DNA from: Eutypella sp. D-1 | Taxonomy: Eukaryota > Ascomycota > Sordariomycetes > Xylariales > Diatrypaceae | Length of the DNA stretch: 64,000 nucleotides | Assembly: GCA_023313575.1 (NCBI GenBank) | Contig: JAJTTP010000005.1 | Coordinates: 2,294,001 to 2,358,000, forward strand | Direction of reading: 5' to 3' | Shown: positions 45,901 to 56,705 of the stretch, one piece after another | Layout of the letters: the number at the start of each line of letters is the position of its first letter | Position numbering within the stretch: the first letter of the stretch is position 1 | Notes under the pieces: generated by a model | What the model saw: the letters and a program-made list of their open reading frames with translations, nothing else | Databases searched by the model: none | Told to the model about the DNA's origin: nothing | Translations under genes and position numbers: made by a program

Positions 45901-48900
45901 CCAGTCTCTGAAGTCGATCGCTCGTCATTCCCACGCACACCAAGTAACGACCGGCTTTGCCCGCTTTATCTTCAATTTCGATGACCGTTACGCCACGATG
46001 TCCGATGGTGGTATGCTTGGCCCCAGCCATATAGAAAACACCTTGCGTCTCTACGTTGAGCTCTTGCAGATATGGAGGGACGAGATCAGGCAAAAGACAA
46101 AAGATGCCGCCACGGATTCCGTCGGGTCAGATGATAACGAGAAACGGGGATTGAAGCTGGATCTTTCGAACATCTGGGCAGAGGTCGACCATGTCGAGGC
46201 TCGGGGGCTGTTTTTCCTATGCTCCCAATCGCGAAGGGTAAGGCATTTTGCAGTGACGGTGCTTCGTCTTATTGCCGAATTCGACGCTGCCTTGGGAAAG
46301 AACGGGGCGCAAGAGACCGACGACTCCCGGCTCATCAACATTCTAGAAAACGAGTCGATGCGGGTGATGGACTTCAAGGACGAGCATTTAACGGTCGCAG
46401 AGAGGAGTAGGGTACAGAGGCACATACAGAATAGCGACAAAGGAGCCCTAATCGAACTATGCACAAACGATGCGACATACGATACAACGCTCTGGTTCAA
46501 GATTTTCCCTAACCTCATCAGAGTTGCGCATGATCGATGCCCTTTCACGGTCGCCATCTCTCGTGATCTCGTCTCAAATAGGATCCTCCAGATGTATAAG
46601 AGCATTGTGCAACTGTCAGAACCGAGTAGGGGACTCCATCAGCATGGATCAGAGCCCGGAAACCCCGGTTATAAAGGGAGGACACCAATGACGCAGCCGG
46701 GTGTTCTTATCGAGCAATTTAGGCTCTACTTGACGTTTGCTTGCACGACTCTTGCCGACACTGGCTATAGTCCTAACGGAGGCTCTCAGGGCGGCCAACA
46801 CTTGCGGAAAGGATCCAAGTCGTCCGATAATATCGGCTCGGCTCGGATGTTATTCAAAATACTAAATCCGATGCTGTTGGTCTCATCCACTGCAGTCCGC
46901 GAGGCGGTTGTCTCGGCTTTAGGGTCCATCAATGTAAATATTTACCGGCCACTACTAGAAGAGTTACAGGGACAGGGAAATCGATGCAATGAGGAAGCGC
47001 GGGCACGCGTTCATCAACGCGTCAACAGCGGCCCGAAACGAAACCGAAAGATGGATTTACTGAGGACGGAGCTCACGCATGTGTATCAGCTCACCTCCCA
47101 CTTCCTCAAGGAGCCACAGGTGTACCGAGATGAGTGGATCTTGAACTACCTCTGCACATACACGAAGGACATGAAACTGTTTCTGATGGACGGTGAAGTG
47201 CAAATGGACTGGGAATTCCAGAAATTACGCCGCCATTATTGTGGCCTAATGGAGGAACTCTTCGAGGGGATTAATCGTACAGATGACCCTTCTCGTTGGA
47301 TGCCCTTCGAGTCGCGCAAGTCGTCTTTCACCCTAATGGAGGAGTGGTGTGGGTTCTCTCCAAACCAGCCACAGATCCGCCAGCGCGAAGATACCATGCG
47401 GAATTCTGCCATCGACGGGCAGACCCTGGGCGAGCAAACCACGGTTACTGCCGCCATGGAGATCGAAAAGCGAAATCTTAGGACAGCAGCGCTGAGCGCG
47501 ATGGCTGCCCTTTGCGCAGGACCGATCAGGGTGACTACAGAAAGCGGAGCTAGCCTACATTTTGATGTTAATCGCTTACTTGCTTGGGTCGAGGCCATCT
47601 TCCTTTCCGGTAGTGACCGGATCTGCATCATCGGGCAGAGGGCGTTGAAAAATATCATTGTCTACAACAAGGAATATCCGTATCTTCTACAGCATTGCAT
47701 TGCGCGATGCTACATCACAGACGTCCCGAAGGCCCTGGAGAGCTACTTCGCAGTCATCGCCGAGGTGCTCCTGGAGCATGCGGACTATCCCTGTCCGATC
47801 TGGAAGATACTGGGGCTGTGCCTGTACACCCTCGGGAACGATCAAAGCGAAATCCGGTCGCAGTCTGCGCGTATTCTCAGGTCTCTCGAAGAGAGGCAGC
47901 AGGCTGCGCGCAGCGCTAAGGTTCGCGACTTTGACATTAGTATTTCCGACAAGACAAAAGCGGTCTACAAACTGGCTCAGTTCGAGATCTCCAAGAGGCT
48001 CGCGAAGCAGTACCCGGAACTCGCGTTTCATGTCTTCTCCGAATTCTCGTTCTATTTCAAGAGCCTGCAGCCATTCGCGCAGCGCAATGTCGTGGCAGCC
48101 GTATTGCCGTGGGTACAGACGATCGAGCTGAAGCTCGATCCCAACGGCGGCCCTACCGCAAACTCCTACATGCTTCTCGCCAATCTCCTCGAACTGACGA
48201 TCAAATCAAGCGCTGCGATGCATAATGAGGTACAAGCGCTGTGGCAAGCTCTCGCGACGGGCCCGTATCCAGGAAATGTCCGCCTCGTGCTCGATTTCAT
48301 CATCTCCCTCTGCCTAGAGCGTCGAGAACAGAACTTTGTTGAGTACGCTAAGCAGATCGTCGTCTTCCTCGCCAGCAGTCCCAGCCAGCCGGGGATCAGG
48401 GTCGTCGAGTTTCTACTCCTACAAATAACCCCCAAGGCCATGATACCAACCGAAAAGAAGGATCTCTTCCCGCCACCCCCCGATATGAATCATTTGCCGC
48501 ACTGTGCGGATCTAGCAGAAGCTCTGCCAGTCGGCGCCAAGCAGGCTGGCCTATCGCTTGGGCAGCTGTCTCTCGTCCTCCTCGTGGACTTGATGGTTTC
48601 CCCCGTGCAGCTTCCAGCGGACAGCTTGCCGATCCTTCTCCAGGTCGTCACTGTGTTGTGGGATCACTATACGCCTCTTGTCCAAGAACAAGCTCATGAA
48701 ATGCTCGTGCACCTCATCCACGAACTGGTCATCTCGAAAATGGACGATGCTATACCCGCGAAGACCAAGGGGTCGATCGAGGACCTGATTGACGCGATAC
48801 GATGTCACGATCGCTCGGTCGTGTGGAACTACGAGGATAGTAACGGTAAGGTCGATGAGCGCGATCATAGAAATGTACCACAGAGCATGGAATTTCTTAC

Positions 48901-51082
48901 CGCGCAGGTCGTCAAGACGTTCGAGATCACATTTCCCGGAATCAAGGAGCAGTGGAGCCGCTTGTCGCTGACCTGGGCGACTACTTGCCCGGTGAGGCAT
49001 CTGGCGTGCCGTTCGTTCCAGATTTTCCGATGCATCCTTACAACGCTTGATCAGTTAATGCTTGGAGACATGCTGGCGAGGCTGTCGAACACGATTGCAG
49101 ACGAAGACCCGGAGATCCAGACGTTCGCTATGGAGATTCTCACCACCCTAAAAACCATCATCTCCAAGCTCGAGCATGACAAGCTGCTCTCCTTCCCGCA
49201 GCTGTTCTGGACTATTTGTGCCTGTTTGGACTCGATCAACGAACTCGAATTCATGGAAGGTATAGAGATGCTCAACGAGCTCCTAGATAAGCTCGATTTC
49301 CACGACGCCGGCATCCGCAAGGCAATCATCGATGGACACCCTCCGCATTGGGTCGATTGCTTCGAGGGTGTGCAACCTTTGCTCTATAAGGGGCTACGGT
49401 CCTCGACTTGTCTCCAGGCTACGCTAGATACACTGGACAGACTAGTCCAATTACCGAGTGATGACCTTATCGGCGACGACAACAGGCTATTCTTCACCAT
49501 TCTCGCAAATTTCCCACGATTCCTGCAGGCCTTAGAAGAAGGCTCAATAGATGACAAAACGATGGAAACCGCCGACATACTCTTCGCAGTTGCTGAGGCC
49601 CAGGGACTCGCGCCGATATGTGCCGCCCTCGGCACGTTCATTGAATCCCGTTACAGCTCGAGCAAGGAGTTCATGGTGCAGCTCTTCGCAGCGCTCCGCG
49701 AGTTCTACCTGCCGGAGCTGGACTTCAAGATGCTGACGATGCTCCTGGGTTTCCTCACTAACAGCATACCCACAGTGAAGACCATGACTATGCGACTTCT
49801 CTATGTCATCATCCCGGAGATTGATATGCGCAAGCCCGAGATCGCCGGTCACGGCTCCGACTTGATTTCCCCACTGCTCCGGTTACTGCAAACCGAGTTC
49901 TGCATGGAGGCGTTGGAGGTACTTGACAACATCATGGCCTTGTCCGCCACGTCCATGGACAAGCATCACCTGCGGATGAGCGTGACGCACTCGTCTGCCA
50001 AAACGGTCAGGAAGGAATACGAACGGACCCAGACCCTATTCGGCATTCCTGAAGGGTCCGGTTGGGCCATCCCTGCCCCAGCGAAGAAGACGGACACGGT
50101 CCGCCAGAACATACACGCTGCCTTCTATATGGGTCAGACGGACGCCGAGAACGGAGCCACGCCTGAACCGACCCCAACACCGGAAGTCGCGTTCCACAAT
50201 GATGATTACGGCTATGGCTACTTCGGCACGCCCGATCGGACGGATACCATGATGTCAGACGAGACCCGCGGGGACGGCAACTCAGGCGACCTCGTGACTA
50301 AACTCGACAGCCTGGACGACTTCTTTGATGACATGTCCCAATCCTCGCTCAGCGAGGGTCGCTCCTCCCGGACGATCACCGAGTACACCGGCGACGGGTA
50401 CGAGTCGGGCACGCAGCTTTACGATGAACAGATCCTTCCCATGCTCGACCAGGCTTCCAGCAATACCTCGTTCCAGAACGGGTTCGTGGATCGCCCGCAG
50501 ATGCTGGCCAGCCCGGGCGGCACTAGTGGTAGCGGTACTGGTGTCGGCGTTGGTGGCGGCATGAACATCATGAATCCCGGCGCGTTCCACGTCGACGCCG
50601 CTTCAAGGCCTGGCATGCACTCGCGTTCCGTTACGTCGCCGTCTGCGCCCGCATCATACCACCCGCAGCTCAGCGACCTGACCTCGGACGAGGAGACGAT
50701 CGAGGAGGTATTCTCGGAGGGTGACGAGGACGACGCCGCCGTCGCACGATCGGGCCCGGCCGCGGGCTCCGGCCTAAGCCCGGCATCCATTACCAGCTCT
50801 CACGCTAGCCCCGCCGCCAGCGACAGCAGCTCCTTCCATCTCGAGAACATGTTCAAGACGCGGAGCGCCACCAACAACAACGCCGTGAATAGCAATAGCA
50901 GCAACACCGTCAAGCCGCAGAACACCACGCGGACGCAGCTGCGGCGCCTCACCGGCGGCAAGTCTAAGGAAGCCGACAGGCAGCGCGAGCTCTTCCGCCA
51001 GCAACACCAGCATCAGCAACAGCAGCAGACGCCCTCGCCACAGGTTCCCAAGGTGCCGGACTCGTTCCTGCAGCAGCAATAA
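42994..51082 (+). CDS. TAO3: Cell morphogenesis protein PAG1/TAO3 (Furry/Mor2 family)
   Basis: A giant scaffold of the RAM/MOR polarity network, which works with the NDR kinase Cbk1/Orb6 in polarised growth and cell separation. Exons 42994-43881 and 43949-51082 give 2673 aa. The N-terminal 110 residues are disordered with an Asn/Thr-rich tract (about 38-72). The conserved block across the junction (...HVLLSS|FIAHAEEKLNEC...) and FIMLWRKRKSE opens the Furry-type helical repeat region, which runs as one open frame to about residue 2330. The last 340 residues are disordered and acidic/Ser-rich, ending in Gln/His repeats. The intron is 67 bp with GCTAAC. An in-frame stop at 42940-42942 and no better ATG support the start, though a 5' exon cannot be excluded. 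Length fits fungal PAG1 (about 2400-2600 aa). Confidence 0.93.
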
Positions 51083-51739
51083 GCAAGTGGACACACTACA
51101 TACCGATCTGTTGTTGGTCGGTTTTGCTTATATGCGAACCCAGGCGTAAGGGGCAGAGTATATCACTAGTCACGAGAGCGGCGCGCTGGTGTTCGTTCTT
51201 TTTTATGGTCTGGTCTTGCGTGTTTGGGAAACGATGTCATGAGATAGCAAAATAGAAACCGAAGACGGGAGGAATGGGTTAATGTGCCATGCAATGTGCC
51301 TGTACGTGTATACCTTTATGCAACCTTTATGCACAAATGTATCATATTCTATTATATTGAACGTGAAACCTTCTTGCCCTCCGAGAAATGCTGAGCGACG
51401 AGCAAATTTACAGCGTACCTCCTATACTGACACGTATCGGAATTTTCTATCCATATCGGTTTCCATTCACGTGCTTTGGAATGACCCTAATTAATCGACT
51501 ACCCCGGACTGTATATTCGACATGCAATGACTTCAAATCTAGCCTTGTGATGCAGATGTTAGATAGAGGTAAAGAAATATCTCCAACCGGAACGCCGTTG
51601 CTATATTACGTTTACTCAAATGGGCCCCCTCTACCCCTTTTTGTCCATGCGAGCGCGTTTATATATGCATTGCCAGGTCCCTTGCCCTAGAACAGAAAGT
51701 AAAATGCCAAACCCATAGTCATCTCCATATCCAAATCAC
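51083..51739. other. Convergent spacer, PAG1 and MATE genes
   Basis: A 657-bp AT-richer spacer between two stop codons, holding the presumed 3' untranslated regions. No gene recognised. Confidence 0.65.
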
Positions 51740-54107
51740 TTAAGCATTGGCGTTTCGATGCTCCGCGTCCCGGACCGACTGCTCCCAGTCCCACCTGTAG
51801 ATGTACCAGTACTCGAAGGCAGAGACGCTTGGTTTCATAATAGTTAATACGCAGAACACCGCAAGAACAGAAAAGCCAAGGACAAAACAAGAAAAAAAAG
51901 ACTCACAGGATGAGGCCAATCGTGACGCCGAGCCAGAGCCCAACGAGACGCCAGCCGAGGGCGAACGCGGCGGCGGCAGAGATGGGCAGGCCGACGAGGT
52001 AGTAAGTGGCGAGGTTGACGTAGCCGCCGAAGGACTGCTTTCCGATCCCGCGCAGCAGGCCGTGGGCGACGGCCGTGAGGGCGTCGAAGACCTGCATCGC
52101 CGCGCACAACGGCATCGTCTCCCCCACCAGCGCGATCACCTCCTCGTCCCGCGTAAACAGCAGCGGCAGCTGGTACCGCAGCGCCGACAGCATCGTCAGG
52201 TTGAAGGCGCCGATTAGGAGCGCTGCGCAGACGGCCTGTTCCGTTCGGTTGAAGGGCGAGGCGTGCGGTTCGTGGTTAGTTTCGGATCGGGTAGATATCT
52301 AGGTCTCTAATTTTAGGAAGCGTGAAACTTACGACTCTGGCAGAAGTCTTCGCCGCGTCCACGAGATTGGCTCCGATTAGGTTCGCCACGCGCGTGGATG
52401 CGGCAATGGAGACCGGGAATGGGATCTGGAACGTCGTGGACGTCAGGGTCACGAGGACGCTCTGTGCCGCGAGGTACGAGGTGCCGAACTGGCTGACCAT
52501 CAGAGTGAGGATCTCGAAAGCGAACCACTCGGCCTCGACCATGATCATCCCCGGTAGCGCTAGCCATATCATGGGTCCTGTTATGTCACAACGATCAGAA
52601 CCCCGACTTGTTTAGCTAGTCTCTTATGCTAGGCTATGAACGATAGAGCGGAGGTGATGACTTACCCCAGTTGTTGAGCGCGCGCTTGCTGAAGCCTCCC
52701 CAGCACTGGCTGCCGTCGACGAAGACGACGTACAGGAACAGTAGGACGGGCATAAGGGTCTGGGTGAGCGCGACGGCGATGGGGGCGCCGATGAAGCCCC
52801 AGCCGAAGTGCCACACAAACAGCCAATTGCAGAGGACGTTCAGGGGCGCGGCGACCAGGAGGACGTAGGTGGTGGCTTTGAACAGGCCCTGGGCCTGCAC
52901 GAAGCGCTTACCGCCCTCAAAGGCGGCGAAGCCAGGGATGCCGGCGATAATGACGCGCAGGTAGAGCCCCGCTAGGGCCGCGGACTCCGGCTCCGGCACG
53001 ATCCGCTGCAGTATTGACCCGGCGAAGAAGAACACCACGCCCACGGGCACCATGAGACACCACAAAAAGTACGTCATCCGCTGCAGCTGCAGGCCCACGA
53101 GATGCTTGTGCCCGGACCCGTACGCCTGGGCGCAGAGCGTATCGAGGCTTGTCGCTAGACCCTGCATGGGCGCGTAACACGTTATATTTGCCGTCATCGA
53201 GGCCACTATTGGGGTTTTTTGATGTTTCCGTCAGCCAGGTTTCGTTAGGAGGATGATAGCCAAGAAGTGGATAGAACTAAGGGAGCGGTCTTTTCTCACG
53301 CGTAACGGCTCCGAGCTCTAACTTTCCTATCCGCCCGACAGCGAAAATACTCGCGATGTTTATGCTGTATTGCAGCAGGAACGTGACAATCAAGGAGCGC
53401 GAGTAGACGGCAATGGTCTTGGCCTCCCGCTGCCACGTCGTCTTGATCTTTCCGGAGGCCACTGCCGACTGCCACTGCTCGTTTAGATCTTCGGGACTAG
53501 CGTTAGTCGCACCAGAGACAGCAGCATCAGCTGCACCTAAAAGTGGCGACGTCTCAGAAGGCCGTGTAACGCGGATCGCAGGCGCCTGCTCCTCGTCCGG
53601 CGACACATTACTACCATCACTCTTACGTATCTTGGTGCTGAAGAGTCTCCGGTAGAGGCCGAAGAGCGTGGGATTTCGTCCACGCCCGCGGCTGGGCTCC
53701 TGGCCGTGCTTGGGTGGTAGGATATGATTATCCCGCAACAAGCTGCGCTCAGCGTTCAGGGACTGCTCCCTCTCGGCGGGATTTAGCACCGCCTCGCCAC
53801 CACCGCGTTCGGGCAGGACGCTCGGCCGGCGGACCCCATACGCGACGCCTTGGGGCTGCTTGTAGAGAACAGGGCCGCCAGCCTGGGAGCCGGCCTCGGA
53901 GTACAACGACGCCGCGTCGTGTTGCTCATCGAAACCAGCGTCGTCCTCAGAGCAGTCGGCGATGTCACTTGCCAAGATCTCGTTCGCGAACGGCGATCCT
54001 GATCTGAACGACGTCGTGAGTGACGAGGGCGCGAAGGGGTGGTGGTGGTGGTGATGATCCTCCCGCGCCCCGTCCTTTCGTGGTGGAATGGGTGTCGAGC
54101 CAGACAT
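51740..54107 (-). CDS. MATE-family multidrug/toxin efflux transporter
   Basis: Predicted cation-coupled exporter in the plasma or vacuolar membrane. Exons (coding order): 54107-53300, 53205-52666, 52577-52333, 52235-51907, 51827-51740, giving 669 aa. A long cytoplasmic N-terminus (about 235 residues, Ser/Pro-rich, with a natural run of six His at residues 18-23) precedes the two six-helix MatE repeats. Family marks include the first-helix region IASIFAVGRIGKLELGA, then ATSLDTLCAQAYGSG and the pseudo-repeat ...FPVSIAASTRVANLIGA. The short last exon encodes a tail beginning SAFEYWYIYRWDW. Introns are 88-97 bp; the final one uses a weak AAG acceptor, chosen because it alone keeps the conserved tail in frame. 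The substrate cannot be told from sequence. It diverges from the DUF202 gene. Confidence 0.92.
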
Positions 54108-55175
54108 CTTTGTCCAATGTACCTCCTGCTTACATGCTAAGTAACTACGATGCGAGGAGACAGAGGGATAGACGATCGCCGGGAGGAAAACACTTTAAGA
54201 GGAGTCACATACCAGGAAAACAAAACAAGAATAGCCAGTCACATAACAGGGATATTGTCAGCTACTACACACATCTACACAACTTTCCTTCCTTCTTAGG
54301 AGGCTGGTTCCTCCCCGCTCCGGTGATCATGCGAGACATTCCTATCACGGCGCGAACTAATCACTAGACAGTCAGTCACTCGGTTACTAAGATAGGCTTT
54401 AGACCGCTTATACTAGGTTCGTATACAACAGACGTATGACGGAGGATTTTCAGTGGCTTGTCCTGTATCGGATAAGGAGCACGATCGTCATACTGTGTCC
54501 CCGGAATTTCACACCCCAAATTAAATAAAAAAAGAAATCTCCGGATACATATATCATATTCTCTAGCGGGTCGGCGGGCAGGCTGGTGTGATGTGAATTT
54601 GGGGTTGTACATATGATGAAGTAAAAAAGTCCGAGTTGAGTCAAGTCTCAGTTGAAAATGGCGGGCAAGGGCGTAAGGGCGTGAGGAGGGGCTGAGGGGT
54701 TCCAACTGCGGCGGAACCGGCTAGACCGGACACGGGTTAGGGCAGATGCAACGGACCCCTCCGAGGTCCGCAAGACCGGCATTAGCGCGGCCCTAACTAA
54801 ACTAGATGCCGCGCTGGCGGGATAGTGGGGGGATAGCGTTTGGAGCCTGCTGACCTATGTATCCGCTGATGTATCCTTGCTAGGGATGTACATACATAGT
54901 ATGCGGCTTTAGGTAGTTGCCTCGGTATCTACCTAAGTAGGTACAGCATAAACATCCCCAGCCATAGATAACCAACTCTATATACTTATGTAGCGGCCAG
55001 CTTGGAATCTGCTTCTTATCTATCGAATATCCATTCTCGTCGTCGCGCATCCGAGACATAATGTGCGGAGATTGCCACGATACAACAATAGCAGACGACT
55101 TTCACAAGACACAGCTGAAAGAGTGCTAGGGGAACACCAACGGGGAACACCTTCATTCAAAAAAACAAACAAAAC
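54108..55175. promoter_or_regulatory. Divergent promoter region of MATE and DUF202 genes
   Basis: 1.07 kb between two start codons with no supported gene. A TACCTAAGTAGGTA palindrome lies at about 54930-54943. The last 40 bp before the DUF202 start are A-rich, as is usual for a fungal leader. Confidence 0.55.
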
Positions 55176-56210
55176 ATGCAGGCTTACCAACATCACGACT
55201 TAGAGGAGGAAGATGACGCGCCGCCGTCAGCGTGCTGCATCCCCTTCACATGCTCATCCCTTACTCGGCCAGTAGAGATCGGGGAATTCAAGTACGTCAG
55301 ATCCCATCCAACTACTAGACCAATGAATAAGCATCGCGAGCAATTCAGCGATCACGCAAAAGCAAGACACGTTCCTCGCGAATTCTCCTGCCACCAAAGC
55401 AACAATCCCCCCCCCCCGCTCCAAAGATAAAGCTAACCAAGCGAATATAGCTCACTAGCGACTTCCGCCGACGGGGACATAGAATCAACGACGACGTTCT
55501 GGACGCGGCCGCTGCCGGGACCGCTGCTATTCGCGAACGAGAGCAGCGACGCGCGGGACCACTGCGCCAACGAGCGGACCTTCCTGTCGTACCTGCGGCT
55601 GGCGGTGTACATGGCCGTGGTCTCCGTCGCCATCACCCTGTCCTTCCACCTCAAGGCCCAGCCCTCCCCCGCCGAGCGCCGCATGGCCCGCCCCCTCGGC
55701 CTCGTCTTCTGGCTACTCGCCCTCGCCTGCCTCGCCCTCGGCCTCGCGAATTATGTCAGTGAGTTTGTCACCGCGCCTCCCGGAGGACCGCCCCCCCCCC
55801 CCCCCGCGCTTCTTGCTTTTCTTTCTCTTTCTGTCCCGCGTCTTCAACTTTTTTCTCATTTTTGTCGTTGTGCCTCTGCTGATCACCACGTAGAAACCGT
55901 CAATAAGTACAGTCGAAGAGTAGCGCTCGTACAGACGGGCTGGAGGACGCAATCGGTAGGTTTCCAGACCCCTAACCCCCCTTCCCTCCCAACCCCTTTA
56001 CGTCGCGTTTCATACTAAGGACTAACCAACGAACGAACGGGGGGGAAAAAAAAGATCATGACGCTCATCGCCATCACGATAGTGGGCACGTGCGTGGTGC
56101 TGCTGGTAGTGGCCAAGGTGCAGGTGTCGTTTGAGTGCGACGCGCTCGACGGCCGGTGCGTCCGGGACGCCGCGAGTTACGTGCGGGCGCTCGTGGTCTC
56201 GATCTCGTAG
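55176..56210 (+). CDS. DUF202-domain small membrane protein
   Basis: Exons 55176-55291, 55451-55758, 55894-55955 and 56055-56210 give 213 aa. The hallmark ARDHCANERTFLSYLR (residues 73-88) leads into three predicted membrane helices (about 83-106, 121-141, 163-183), the usual DUF202 topology, as in bacterial YidH and the membrane domain of fungal VTC proteins. The N-terminus is acidic and has clustered Cys (CCIPFTC, 20-26). The C-terminal tail after helix 3 carries two Cys (FECDALDGRC). Function is not known for this subgroup. Introns are 159, 135 and 99 bp and unusually rich in homopolymers: C11 in intron 1, C15 in intron 2 and A8 at the intron 3 acceptor, with C16 directly after the stop. 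The exon set was chosen because it joins all three helices in frame. Confidence 0.87.
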
Positions 56211-56705
56211 CCCCCCCCCCCCCCCCTCCCCCCCGCCTGCCTTGCATTCCTGCTTAAATCGCCACTTTTACTTTTCATTACGTACGTTGCGATGGCGGCA
56301 TCCGAAAGATGTGCGGTGGTTGGTATGTGTGTACTTGTATGGATATATATGATGTGTATGTAATTCGAAGTGGTCAACTTCCCCTTACGCCCCGCCCCAC
56401 CCATCTTAAGGACTTGGCGCTCTACGGCGCGACGAGGTCGGCCAGGTGGGTTGATGATCAAGATCCCCCCCCTTCCACCCTACCCCCCTCTGATGCGATA
56501 AACGACGGGATATCCACCATTCCTTCATTCAATCATCCTGCCTCCCCCCATTTTCTTGCGCCGAAAACGCCCCGAAAACGCCCCGAAGCAAAAACCAGTA
56601 AGATAAAATGGTCGAAAAGAACCAAAAAGCCTCCCAAACTGTACGACACGAACGCAACCCTAACCCGACGATAAAAGAGGATAAAAGAGGTATGCACACT
56701 CAACA
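56211..56705. other. Convergent 3' spacer with C16 tract
   Basis: A 495-bp spacer between two stop codons. It opens with C16-T-C7 immediately after the DUF202 stop codon and then becomes mixed. No gene recognised. Confidence 0.7.

Noticed and set aside
51801..52217. 138-codon + strand frame over the MATE 3' exons
   Set aside because: Antisense shadow of the MATE coding sequence and its last intron.
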